The notes below the pieces were generated by a model that was not told where the DNA came from, searched no databases, and saw only the letters and a list, made by a program, of their open reading frames with translations. Of a DNA stretch of 64,000 nucleotides, positions 1 through 8,388 are shown one piece after another. Position 1 is the first letter of the stretch. Every line of letters starts with the position of its first letter. The position numbers and the translations under genes were made by a program. The stretch comes from Marinobacter bryozoorum (GTDB taxonomy: Bacteria > Pseudomonadota > Gammaproteobacteria > Pseudomonadales > Oleiphilaceae): contig NZ_JAKZAH010000013.1 in NCBI RefSeq assembly GCF_023156245.1, forward strand, positions 35,635-99,634, given 5' to 3'.

Positions 1-1
1 T

Positions 2-1612
2 GCGAGCCAGCCGGCACAGTCAGAGTTCAGCCATACCACGGCCACCAACCTGCCCTCGGTCCAATGGTCGATCAGCGTCAGACCCACCGCAGAGTGGATA
101 CAGCGTTATCGGAGCCCCTGGCCCTGGGTGACCTTTATCAGCATGCTTACCCTCGGATTGCTCGGGTCTCTCACCATCCTGCTGGTCCAGCAGATTTTCA
201 GGCGCAACCAGGCGCTGTTGCGCACCCGGCAGGAGCTGGAAGAGGAAATCGACCAACGGGTAGCCATCCAGCAGGACCTGGCCCGGCTGGAATCCACGGA
301 CCCCCTCACCGGCCTCGCCAACCGCCGGTTTTTCATGGAAGATCTGCAGCACACACTGGGCCAGGCGGACCGCCAACTGCGGCAGGTGGCCCTGGTAATG
401 ATGGACCTGGACCGGTTCCAGATGCTCAACGACTCACTGGGCCATCACTTTGGCGATGAACTGTTACGCCAGATCTCCCGGCGGCTGGAAACCCTCAGTA
501 ACGAACGGATCATGGTAGGTTATTCCGGTGGCGACGAATTCATGGTCTGCCAGCAGCATGTGGAGAATATTGACGACGTGATTTACCTGCTCGGCCTGCT
601 CAAAGGCTGTTTCGCCGAGCCCTTCGATATCCATGGCCAGCGCCATTTCGTAACCGCCACCATGGGCGTCGCAGTCTATCCCCAGAGCGGCCTGGATGCA
701 GACACACTGCTGCGTAACGCCGACATCGCCCTTTACCGGGCCAAGGAACAGGGCCGCAACACTTACCAGTTCTACACCGAGGGCATGCAGGAACGGGAAG
801 TACGACGGCTGGAACTGGACAAGGACCTGAGCGAGGCCCTGGCACGGAACGAATTCGAACTCTATTACCAGCCCCAGCTGGACCTGACCACCTCTGAAGC
901 CACCAGTGTGGAAGCGCTGATTCGCTGGAACCACCCGCAGAGGGGCCTGGTGCCGCCCATCGACTTCATTCCCCTGGCGGAGGAAAGCGGTCGTATTACC
1001 GAGATCGGCAGATGGGTCATCCGTGCCGCCTGCCAGCAGCTCAGGCAGTGGCACGGCACTTCCCTTGCGAAGCTCGGTATTGCCATCAACCTGTCCGGTC
1101 GTGAACTGGCAGAGGTGGACCTGCCGGACTTCCTCTCGGCCTGTTTCCGGGAATACGGTGTCGAGCCTGGGCAGCTGGAAATCGAGCTGACGGAAGAGTC
1201 GTTTATCGCCAACATAGAACACAACCACAAGCAGCTGCGACGTATCAGCGAGTTGGGTGTTAAGCTCGCTATCGATGATTTCGGGGTCGGCTATTCGTCC
1301 CTGGGGTATCTTCGTGACTTTACCGTGGATCAGCTCAAGATTGACCGCTCTTTCATTACAGACGTCACCCAGCGTCATGATGACGCAGTCATTACCCGGG
1401 CGGTCATCAACCTGGCCCACAACCTGGGTATTCGGGTGGTGGCAGAAGGCGTCGAGACCGAGGAGCAGCTCCGATTCCTGAAGCAGAACCAGTGCGACCT
1501 GGCCCAGGGCTATCTGATGAGTCGCCCGGTGCCCGCCAGGGAGTTGCCAGGGCTGATTGAAAACGGGCTGTACCCGCATCCCTCAGGGAACCCCACCGAA
1601 ACCCGCATCTGA
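2..1612 (+). CDS. GGDEF-EAL c-di-GMP turnover protein (5' truncated)
   Basis: The frame is open to the left edge, so the start lies outside the window. Visible in order: the end of a probable periplasmic or CHASE-like sensor, one transmembrane helix (about bases 125-195), a short coiled linker, a GGDEF domain with an intact YSGGDEF signature, and an EAL domain. The EAL part keeps its EAL motif, the INLS Asn, ELTEE, IDDFG, LKIDRSF, EGVE and QGY, so phosphodiesterase activity is expected. The residues five before GGDEF read NERI, not RxxD, so the inhibitory I-site is missing. It should act at the inner membrane making and/or cleaving c-di-GMP. Which activity dominates cannot be read from sequence. 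Confidence 0.93.
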   Translation, partial: ASQPAQSEFSHTTATNLPSVQWSISVRPTAEWIQRYRSPWPWVTFISMLTLGLLGSLTILLVQQIFRRNQALLRTRQELEEEIDQRVAIQQDLARLESTDPLTGLANRRFFMEDLQHTLGQADRQLRQVALVMMDLDRFQMLNDSLGHHFGDELLRQISRRLETLSNERIMVGYSGGDEFMVCQQHVENIDDVIYLLGLLKGCFAEPFDIHGQRHFVTATMGVAVYPQSGLDADTLLRNADIALYRAKEQGRNTYQFYTEGMQEREVRRLELDKDLSEALARNEFELYYQPQLDLTTSEATSVEALIRWNHPQRGLVPPIDFIPLAEESGRITEIGRWVIRAACQQLRQWHGTSLAKLGIAINLSGRELAEVDLPDFLSACFREYGVEPGQLEIELTEESFIANIEHNHKQLRRISELGVKLAIDDFGVGYSSLGYLRDFTVDQLKIDRSFITDVTQRHDDAVITRAVINLAHNLGIRVVAEGVETEEQLRFLKQNQCDLAQGYLMSRPVPARELPGLIENGLYPHPSGNPTETRI

Positions 1613-1679
1613 GCCTGGCCGAAGCAGATCATGTTAGGATTCAGGCTCTATTTCCCCTTTTTCTGACAGACAGGATCCC

Positions 1680-1991
1680 ATGGCAAGCTATCTGACGCCT
1701 GAACAGAACCAGCGCCTGCGCCGCTGGGAAGCGGTTAACAAGGCCTATTTCATTTTCGCCTTTGCGGCGCTGATTATCCTGCTGGTGTTCAGCAGTCAGC
1801 TTGGGTTGTCCAGTGGTGATAGCTGGGGGCCCCTGGGTGTGCTGATTGGCCTTCTGGTTACTCCCATCGTCGTCCTGCAGTTGCGGCTCAAGTGCCCGGC
1901 CTGTGGGCACCCCATTGGTTGGCAGGCCAAGCTGATGGCGCCGGATCAGTGTCGGCACTGTGGGGTGTTTCTTCGGTCTCGTTCTGGTTGA
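1680..1991 (+). CDS. Small membrane protein with C-terminal zinc ribbon
   Basis: 103 residues with an AGGA-type ribosome site just upstream. Two hydrophobic segments (about residues 22-40 and 50-67) are followed by a CPACGHPI ... CRHCG zinc-ribbon (two CxxC pairs). The family is not recognised. The topology suggests a two-helix inner-membrane protein with a cytosolic metal-binding tail. It stands alone between the GGDEF-EAL gene and a repeat-bearing intergenic region, so context gives no function. Confidence 0.75.
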   Translation: MASYLTPEQNQRLRRWEAVNKAYFIFAFAALIILLVFSSQLGLSSGDSWGPLGVLIGLLVTPIVVLQLRLKCPACGHPIGWQAKLMAPDQCRHCGVFLRSRSG

Positions 1992-2044
1992 CCTGGATGT
2001 CCAGATCAGGAATTACCACGCCTGCTGGGTTTTGGTGCCTGGCT

Positions 2045-2150
2045 CTGGGGCGCCCCGGGGATTTTTCCACCGCAATTCACGGCCCATCCCTGGGCCGGCC
2101 TTGCTCCGCGCCATCCATGGCGCTGTTCCAAAATCCCCAGGCCACCCCAG
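2045..2150 (+). repeat. Structured intergenic repeat, copy A
   Basis: A 53-bp core (2073-2125) occurs again in inverted orientation at 2360-2412 with only four differences. The core holds two hairpins: CGGCCCA-TCCC-TGGGCCG, and GCGCCAT-CC-ATGGCGC at 2108-2123. Outer arms CTGGGG...GGGGATTTT and AAAATCCCC...CCCCAG bracket the core. It resembles a REP or MITE-like repeat. No ORF is supported. Confidence 0.7.
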
Positions 2151-2334
2151 ATCCGTCAGACTAATGAGCTATCCTCCAACAGCACTACAGCACAATCGGA
2201 TCGATCAACCTTACTCCGTAACTTGCCTCCTGAAATGCCCTTTTAATGCCTCACTGAACGGCGGCTGAACAATAACCGTCCCGGCTTACAGGCCCCGCAA
2301 AAAATCGGCGTTAACTGCATCTGCTCATAGGTCT

Positions 2335-2440
2335 GGGGGTGGGTGGGGGTATTACGCAGCAGCGCCATGGATGGCGCGGAGCAAGGCCGGTCCACGGACG
2401 GACCGTGAATTGTGGCGGAGTAATACCCCCCCCCACCCCC
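2335..2440 (-). repeat. Structured intergenic repeat, copy B (inverted)
   Basis: This is the second, inverted copy of the 53-bp core (2360-2412). It is bracketed by a 21-bp inverted repeat (20/21 match) of G-rich 2335-2355 and C-rich 2420-2440, each ending in the TATTAC/GTAATA block. Three of the four differences from copy A fall in hairpin stems and keep pairing (C-G to T-A; A-T to G-T). The fourth lies in the loop. Confidence 0.7.
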
Positions 2441-2511
2441 GGGCCCGCCCCCAAAGTAAAGCTCCATACTTCCTAGCCGGAACCAACCAGCACCAATAAA
2501 CAAACAAACTC

Positions 2512-2543
2512 TTGACCTATGAGCAACTCACAGGTTTTAGTCT
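2512..2543 (+). promoter_or_regulatory. MerR-type promoter/operator of the copper operon
   Basis: TTGACC (2512-2517) and TAGTCT (2538-2543) are separated by 20 bp, longer than the 17-bp optimum. A dyad, ACCTATGAG-CAA-CTCACAGGT (8 of 9 pairs), fills the spacer at 2515-2535. An over-long spacer with a centred dyad is the established layout of MerR-family metal-activated promoters. It precedes merR-copA, so the operon is probably self-activated by metal. Confidence 0.75.
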
Positions 2544-2577
2544 AATCTCATATAGATCGAAAACCGGACTAACCGCA

Positions 2578-3021
2578 ATGAAAGTAAGCGAACTGGCAAA
2601 GGCGGCAAAGGTAAAACCGGACACGGTCAGGTTCTACACCCGCGAAGGCCTGCTGAACCCGACCCGCAACCCGGACAACAACTACCAGCAGTATGACGCC
2701 GAAGACCTGCGGCGACTGCGATTTGCCCGCAAGGCGCGGCAGCTGGGGTTCTCACTGCCGGAGATTCGCTCCATCCTGGAACAGGCGGATGACCATCATT
2801 CCCCTTGCCCCATGGTCCGCGAAGTATTCGAGGACCGGCTCGCCCAGGTCGAGAAAGAGATCGAACAGCTGCAGCAGTTGCGGGAACGCATGCAAAGCGC
2901 CCTCACCGCCTGGCAGGCAATGCCGGACGGCACACCCGACGGCCACACTATCTGCCGGCTGATCGAACACTGGGATAACGACACCCCATCCAGGCCCGAG
3001 GAGGACCGCCACCATGGCTGA
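2578..3021 (+). CDS. MerR-family heavy-metal (probably copper) regulator
   Basis: 147 residues from the ATG at 2578. An in-frame upstream extension exists but would begin inside the promoter, so it is not used. The N-terminal winged helix (MKVSELAKAAKV...RFYTREGLL) is followed by a coiled-coil dimerisation helix (about 82-112). Cys77 in the SPCPMV segment and Cys126 near the C-terminus are candidate metal ligands. The last bases overlap copA by 8 nt, so the two are translationally coupled. It should bind the dyad at 2515-2535 and untwist the promoter on Cu(I) binding. Copper specificity is inferred from the downstream ATPase. Confidence 0.85.
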   Translation: MKVSELAKAAKVKPDTVRFYTREGLLNPTRNPDNNYQQYDAEDLRRLRFARKARQLGFSLPEIRSILEQADDHHSPCPMVREVFEDRLAQVEKEIEQLQQLRERMQSALTAWQAMPDGTPDGHTICRLIEHWDNDTPSRPEEDRHHG

Positions 3022-5794
3022 AGCTGAAATGGAAACCCTGGTACCGGCCCTGTCAATTACTGGCGCCAGCTGTCAGGGTTGCGCCAAAAAGATTCGCGCG
3101 GCCCTGGAGCCCCTCACCGGCAGCACGGAACGTGTTGAGGTGGACCTTGAGAAACAGACTGTGGCACTGCCGGCTGATACCGACCTGTCCGACGCCGCCC
3201 AGCGAGTCACCGATGCCGGCTACCCGGCCGAACCCCTGTGGCAGCCGGCACTCTCGGTTTCCGGTGCCACCTGCCAGGGTTGTGCCCGCAAGATTCGCAA
3301 TGCCCTGGAGCCGCTAACCGGCGCGCCGGAGCGCACCCATGTGGACCTGGAAAAGCAGACCGTTCTGCTGATGCCCGGTATTGACCGGAACGACGCGGCT
3401 GAACGAGTAACGGAAGCCGGGTACCCGGCACGGCCCCTGAACGACGAAGAGCCCGTCGAACCGGAGCCACCAGAACCGAAAACAAACAAGGTGCACGAAA
3501 CACCTGGACAAGACGAAACTCCGGAAACGGATACACCGGCACCGGCCAGCAACGATGACCAGGTCCAGCTCTCGGTGACCGGCGCCACCTGCGCCTCCTG
3601 CGTGGCCACCATCGAAAAGGCCCTGATGTCCGTGAAAGGAGTAACCGGGGCTCATATGAACCTGGCGGACAATACCGCCACGGCTACCGGCGATGCCGAT
3701 CCCGATGCCCTGGTGCAGGCGGTGGAAAGTGCCGGCTATGGCGCCAGCGTTATTGACGACCCCGACGCCGCCGATGAACAAAAGCAGGCCCAGGACCGCA
3801 AGCAGTACCGGGACATGATGGTCAAGATGGCCGTCAGCCTTGGCCTGGGTATCGGGCTTATGGCCTATGGCATGGGCTTCGGTTCCATGATGATCAGCGA
3901 CGCCAACCAGCTGACCTGGATCAACCTGGGCATACTGACCTTCGCCGTCATGGTCGTCACCGGCGGGCATTTCTATGTGGGTGCTGCCAAGGCCTTCCGC
4001 CACCACAACGCCAACATGGACACACTGATTGCCCTGGGTACCGGTACTGCCTGGCTCTACTCCATGGTGGTCTCATTATTCCCGGACGTGATCCCGGGCA
4101 TGGCCCGCCACGTCTACTTCGAGGCGTCGGCCATGATTATCGGCCTGATCAACCTGGGCCAGGCCCTGGAGTTGCGGGCCAAGGGCAAGACATCAGAAGC
4201 GGTGCGGCGCTTGCTGGACCTGCGGGCCAAGACCGCCCGAGTGATCCGGGATGGTGAGGAGCAGGACATTCCTGTCGAACAGGTGCGCAAGGGCGACCAT
4301 ATCCGCGTGCGGCCCGGTGAAAAGCTGCCGGTGGATGGCGTTATCGTGGACGGCAGCACCCGCATTGACGAAGGCATGCTCACCGGCGAACCCATGCCGG
4401 TCACCAAGGCCAGCGGCGACGAGGTTTCCGCCGGTACCCTGAACACCCACGGCTCCATCGTCTACGAGGCTACCCGGGTGGGCAGCGAGACCGCCCTGGC
4501 CCAGATCATCCGGCTGGTGAAAAAGGCCCAGGGTTCCAAGCCGGCCATTGGTCGGCTGGCGGACAGGATCTCGGCGGTGTTCGTACCCAGCGTGATGCTG
4601 ATTGCCGTGGTCACAGCGCTGGCCTGGTTCAACCTTGGCCCTGACCCACGGGTGGTCCACATGATGGTTGCGGCCACCACCGTGCTTATCATCGCCTGTC
4701 CCTGTGCCCTGGGCCTGGCCACGCCAATGTCGGTCATTGTAGGTGTCGGCAAGGCGGCCGAGTATGGTGCCCTGATCCGTCAGGGGGATGCCCTGCAAAC
4801 CGCCGGCAAGCTGGACCTGGTGATCCTGGACAAGACCGGAACCATTACCGAGGGCCACCCGGCAGTAACCCAGGTTCACGCTACTGAGGGCGATGAAGCC
4901 GAACTGCTCGCACTGGCCGCCGGCCTCGAGCAGAACTCCGAGCACCCACTGGCGGAGGCCATCCTGGAAAGGGCAAAGTCCGATGGGGCAGCCAAGCGCT
5001 CCGTCACCGGCTTCGAGGCCCTCAACGGCAAGGGTGTTCAGGGTGAGCTGGACGGTGAGCCCCTGCGCCTTGGCAATCGTCGCTGGCTGGAGAGCGAAGG
5101 CATCGACCTGTCTGCCCTGGACGAGGCCGCGCGCACCATCACCGATGAGGCCGGTACGCCGCTGTTCCTGTCCCGGGGCAGCCGCGCCCAGGGCGTGATC
5201 GGGGTAGCCGATGCCATCAAGGCAGACTCCGAGGCAGCCATCCGGCGCCTGCACGATGCGGGCATCCGTGTGATGATGGTGACCGGTGACGTGCAGGCCA
5301 CCGCCGAGGCCATCGCACGCAAGGCCGGCATTGATGATATTCGCGCCGAAGTGCTGCCCGAAGACAAGGCAGAAATCGTGGAAGAGATGCGCCGCAAGGG
5401 CCACACTGTGGCCATGGTGGGGGACGGCATCAACGACGCACCGGCACTGGCGGCGGCGGACGTCGGCTTTGCCATCGGCACCGGTACCGACGTGGCCATC
5501 GAAAGTGCCGCCATCACCCTGATGCGTGGGTCCCTGCACGGAGTGGCGGATGCGATACAGATTTCCCGGGCCACGGTTCGCAATATTCACCAGAACCTGT
5601 TCGGGGCCTTTATCTACAACACCCTGGGTATTCCCATTGCCGCCGGGGTGCTGTATCCGGTCTGGGGTGTGCTGATGAGCCCGATCCTGGCCGGCGCCGC
5701 CATGTCACTGTCATCCGTCACCGTGGTCACCAATGCCAACCGGTTGCGGCTGTTCAAACCCCGTCACGAATCTGAAACGCAGGAGGGGAACTGA
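3014..5794 (+). CDS. copA: Copper-exporting P1B-type ATPase with three HMA domains
   Basis: 926 residues. Three N-terminal heavy-metal domains carry CQGC (Cys20/23), CQGC (Cys87/90) and CASC (Cys193/196). An acidic, proline-rich linker (about 143-180) separates the second from the third. The membrane metal site is CPC (562-564), the phosphorylated Asp is 606 in DKTGT, then SEHPLAEA and GDGINDAPALA. All hallmarks of an active Cu(I) exporter are present. The first two HMA domains are much closer to each other (shared ALEPLTG and VDLEKQTV blocks) than to the third, indicating an internal duplication. It is coupled to merR upstream and to a 36-residue peptide downstream (TGATG overlap). Confidence 0.96.
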   Translation: MAEAEMETLVPALSITGASCQGCAKKIRAALEPLTGSTERVEVDLEKQTVALPADTDLSDAAQRVTDAGYPAEPLWQPALSVSGATCQGCARKIRNALEPLTGAPERTHVDLEKQTVLLMPGIDRNDAAERVTEAGYPARPLNDEEPVEPEPPEPKTNKVHETPGQDETPETDTPAPASNDDQVQLSVTGATCASCVATIEKALMSVKGVTGAHMNLADNTATATGDADPDALVQAVESAGYGASVIDDPDAADEQKQAQDRKQYRDMMVKMAVSLGLGIGLMAYGMGFGSMMISDANQLTWINLGILTFAVMVVTGGHFYVGAAKAFRHHNANMDTLIALGTGTAWLYSMVVSLFPDVIPGMARHVYFEASAMIIGLINLGQALELRAKGKTSEAVRRLLDLRAKTARVIRDGEEQDIPVEQVRKGDHIRVRPGEKLPVDGVIVDGSTRIDEGMLTGEPMPVTKASGDEVSAGTLNTHGSIVYEATRVGSETALAQIIRLVKKAQGSKPAIGRLADRISAVFVPSVMLIAVVTALAWFNLGPDPRVVHMMVAATTVLIIACPCALGLATPMSVIVGVGKAAEYGALIRQGDALQTAGKLDLVILDKTGTITEGHPAVTQVHATEGDEAELLALAAGLEQNSEHPLAEAILERAKSDGAAKRSVTGFEALNGKGVQGELDGEPLRLGNRRWLESEGIDLSALDEAARTITDEAGTPLFLSRGSRAQGVIGVADAIKADSEAAIRRLHDAGIRVMMVTGDVQATAEAIARKAGIDDIRAEVLPEDKAEIVEEMRRKGHTVAMVGDGINDAPALAAADVGFAIGTGTDVAIESAAITLMRGSLHGVADAIQISRATVRNIHQNLFGAFIYNTLGIPIAAGVLYPVWGVLMSPILAGAAMSLSSVTVVTNANRLRLFKPRHESETQEGN

Positions 5795-5904
5795 TGGCCA
5801 CCGTGCTAGTCAACCTTGCAGGACTTTTACTAATGGGCGCCATCGTCTGGTGGTTCTGGCTCTCGGAATCCGGCGGTGCCGGCGACCAACACGATCACCA
5901 TTGA
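5794..5904 (+). CDS. 36-residue membrane peptide with His-rich tail
   Basis: The ATG overlaps the copA stop (TGATG) and the copA end carries an AGGAGGGG ribosome site. The peptide has one transmembrane helix (NLAGLLLMGAIVWWFWL) and ends in GDQHDHH, a plausible metal-binding tail. Size and topology resemble small helper peptides such as CcoS, but no homology is claimed. Coupling to copA suggests a copper-export partner or chaperone. Confidence 0.7.
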   Translation: MATVLVNLAGLLLMGAIVWWFWLSESGGAGDQHDHH

Positions 5905-5914
5905 GGACAGTACT

Positions 5915-6367
5915 ATGAAGAAGCTTACCCTTGCCCTTGGCCTTGGCCTGGTCGCTACCCTGACGGTCGGTCAGACCGCCTGGGCCGACGACGACCTGAG
6001 CATCAAGATCTACAAATCACCCACCTGCGGCTGCTGTGGCGACTGGGTGGACCACCTGGAAGAAAATGGCTTCGAGGTGGACGTCACCGACACCAACAAC
6101 ATGAACCAGGTAAAAATGGACGCCGGCCTGACGCCACAGCTGGCCAGTTGCCACACCGCGTTTATTGATGACTATGTCATCGAGGGCCATGTACCGGCGG
6201 CCGATATTCGCCGGCTTGTGGAAGAGAAGCCGATGGCCCATGGCCTGAGCGTTCCGGGTATGCCGGTAGGCTCACCGGGCATGGAGATGGGTGACCGCAA
6301 GGACAACTACCAGGTGCTGCTGTTCAACAAGGCCGGCCAGACCCGGGTGTTTGCCGACTACCACTGA
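5915..6367 (+). CDS. DUF411 periplasmic metal-binding protein
   Basis: 150 residues starting 10 nt after the His-tailed peptide, with TTGAGGA upstream. A clear signal peptide (MKKLTLALGLGLVATLTVG..TAWA) is followed by KSPTCGCCGDW, the DUF411 hallmark, then a central Cys (LASCHTA) and a Met-rich stretch (PGMPVGSPGMEMG). DUF411 proteins are commonly encoded beside copper-resistance genes and are thought to bind copper in the periplasm. Position as last gene of the merR-copA set supports that role. The precise function is unproven. Confidence 0.88.
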   Translation: MKKLTLALGLGLVATLTVGQTAWADDDLSIKIYKSPTCGCCGDWVDHLEENGFEVDVTDTNNMNQVKMDAGLTPQLASCHTAFIDDYVIEGHVPAADIRRLVEEKPMAHGLSVPGMPVGSPGMEMGDRKDNYQVLLFNKAGQTRVFADYH

Positions 6368-6373
6368 ATGGTG

Positions 6374-6480
6374 TCCCGTCGGCTCGCCATACAAGGTGCT
6401 GCCGGCGACAGACGCACTTCGAATCACAACACAGTGCTCTGTCGCGTGAGTCGACGGGATTACTACGCATGCAGCACCTG
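6374..6480 (+). ncRNA. Possible structured RNA (crossing stems) upstream of the diguanylate cyclase
   Basis: Three complementary pairs are visible: 6374-6385 with 6448-6459 (12 bp, one G-T), 6405-6412 with 6438-6445 (8 bp, extended by GCAC/GTGC 6414-6417/6434-6437), and 6394-6402 with 6471-6479 (9 bp). The first and third cross, giving a pseudoknot topology or two competing folds. The block lies 50 nt before the next start codon. It matches no riboswitch class I can name and may be a mobile repeat instead. Confidence 0.35.
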
Positions 6481-6529
6481 CCTGGTCTATCATGGAGACA
6501 CCTGACCCCAAGCCGGAAGGATTACCGCC

Positions 6530-8263
6530 TTGAGCCTGAAAACCCGCATCCTTGGACTAACTGCACTTCTGATCATAGCAGCCTCAGCTGCCTCCTGGCT
6601 GGCCTATAGCGCCCTCTCGGAAGATATTATTGAACGCTGGGGGCAGCAGGTTGCCGAGATCCAGGTTCGCTATGACAGCGCACGGCTGCTGCAGTCCCTT
6701 GAACGGGAGATTGGCCTGGCCCGCCAGATGGCGGACTCCTCCACTCTGATCCAGTGGGCCCGCAACCCGGATGACCCTGCCCTGGAGGCTGCGGCAATCG
6801 AGCAAATGGAAAGCTTCCGCGCCAACTTCCGCGACAACAGCTATTTCGTCGCCCTGCGGGAAACCGGTCGCTATTACTTCAACAACCAGGCTAACGACTA
6901 CGCCGGTAACCAGTTCCGTTATGTGCTCAACCCCGACGACCCGGACGATGCCTGGTTCTTCCAGTTGATTGAGGAAGGCCGCGACTTCCACCTGAATGTG
7001 AACCCGGACACCGAACTGGGCGTTACCAAGCTCTGGATCGATGTGCTGATGCGCGGGCCTGACGACGAGATTCTGGGTATGGTGGGCACCGGAATGGCCC
7101 TGGATGACTTCCTGAAGGATATCGTGGACATCGGGCAGGACGGCATCACCACCCTGTTTGTCGACTACAACGGCGCCATACAGCTCTACCGGGACCGCAA
7201 CTACATCGACTTTGCCAGCATCATCAAACCCGAAGGCCAGAAGAACACGGTCGACCTGCTGTTCGAGTCGCCGGACGACCAGAAGAAAGTCCTGGGCATG
7301 CTGCAAATGCTCAAGAATGAGGGCGGCCGCCAGGGCGCCGTTGCCAGCAGCTTTGTTGAGGTGGAGGGCCGCAAACACCTGGCGGGGGTTGCCTACCTGC
7401 CCGCCATTGGCTGGTTCGAGATTACCCTGCTGGACCTGGAAACCCTGCTACCGGTGAGTTACCTGTGGCCACTGGTCGGGGTTTTCCTGGCCACCCTGCT
7501 GATCAGCCTGTTGTTATTCCACTGGCTGATCAGTCGCCGGGTGCTGAACCCGGTGCTGGCACTTGAAGAAGCCGTTTACCGGGTCAAGAAAGGGAATTTC
7601 GAACTGCCGCCCCTGCCCAAGCCTGATAACGAAATTGGCCGGCTCAGCACGCATTTCGAGGCCATGACCGCCAACCTGAAAATCGTCAACGACGACCTCA
7701 AAGGCCAGGTGGACGAGCGCACCCGGGACTTACACCGGCTTGCCCGTATGGATCCCCTGACAGAGCTGGGTAATCGCCGGGCCCTGGATGAACTTTTCGC
7801 CGCCGAGATCGAGAGAAGCCACCGCCAGGGCAGCGGTTTTGGCGTACTCTGGCTCGACATTGATCATTTCAAGGACATCAATGACGAACAGGGCCATCAG
7901 AGCGGTGACGCCATTCTTTGCGATGTTGCCCATTGGCTGCGGGCCAGCCTGCGCCCCTATGACCAGGCCGGCCGTTGGGGTGGGGACGAATTCGTGGTGA
8001 TCCTCTCCCCATGCGACTCTCATACGCTCAGCCATATCGGCCAGCGTATACGCACCCACGTCGAGAGCCAGAGCCGGGCCATGGGCATGCCCGTTACCGT
8101 CAGTATGGGTGGACACCTTGTCCAGCCCGGGGAACCACTGGATGACATTCTCAGGCAGGCTGACCAGGCACTGTACCGGGCCAAGCAGGCAGGGCGGAAC
8201 CAGCTGGTTATCAGTGACGCAATGCCTGAAACGGCCACTCAGCCAGTACCGAGTGAAACCTGA
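6530..8263 (+). CDS. Membrane-bound diguanylate cyclase (sensor-HAMP-GGDEF)
   Basis: 577 residues, probable TTG start preceded by GGAAGGA. TM1 (about 8-28), a periplasmic Cache-like sensor of about 270 residues, TM2 (about 308-328), a HAMP region, a short coiled coil, then a GGDEF domain (MDPLTELGNRRAL ... RWGGDEF). The RPYD motif five residues before GGDEF is an intact I-site, so feedback inhibition by c-di-GMP is expected. It synthesises c-di-GMP in response to a periplasmic signal that cannot be identified. It is separated from the copper operon by the structured region at 6374-6480, and whether copper affects it is unknown. Confidence 0.92.
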   Translation: MSLKTRILGLTALLIIAASAASWLAYSALSEDIIERWGQQVAEIQVRYDSARLLQSLEREIGLARQMADSSTLIQWARNPDDPALEAAAIEQMESFRANFRDNSYFVALRETGRYYFNNQANDYAGNQFRYVLNPDDPDDAWFFQLIEEGRDFHLNVNPDTELGVTKLWIDVLMRGPDDEILGMVGTGMALDDFLKDIVDIGQDGITTLFVDYNGAIQLYRDRNYIDFASIIKPEGQKNTVDLLFESPDDQKKVLGMLQMLKNEGGRQGAVASSFVEVEGRKHLAGVAYLPAIGWFEITLLDLETLLPVSYLWPLVGVFLATLLISLLLFHWLISRRVLNPVLALEEAVYRVKKGNFELPPLPKPDNEIGRLSTHFEAMTANLKIVNDDLKGQVDERTRDLHRLARMDPLTELGNRRALDELFAAEIERSHRQGSGFGVLWLDIDHFKDINDEQGHQSGDAILCDVAHWLRASLRPYDQAGRWGGDEFVVILSPCDSHTLSHIGQRIRTHVESQSRAMGMPVTVSMGGHLVQPGEPLDDILRQADQALYRAKQAGRNQLVISDAMPETATQPVPSET

Positions 8264-8388
8264 GGCGAGACGAACCTGGCTGAAAGACTCCTTTCTTACC
8301 GCCAACCGACACACCACACCATCTGACTCAGCCAGCCATAACCGGTATACTCCCGCCAACAGTCACTCTTACCAGCCAGGTTTCATTC

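Noticed and set aside
1611..1648. Terminator after the GGDEF-EAL gene (GAGCCTG...CAGGCTC)
   Set aside because: Only 7 bp with a 24-nt loop and a weak T tract; not strong enough to list.
2243..2503. Short frames in the repeat-bearing gap (both strands, 1888-2503)
   Set aside because: Their similarity to each other comes from the inverted repeat, not from coding; low-complexity Gly/Pro runs result from the G/C tracts.
4193..5590. 465-codon open frame antisense to copA
   Set aside because: It lies wholly inside a certain gene, is Gly/His/Gln-rich in the manner of GC-rich antisense frames, and shows no domain.
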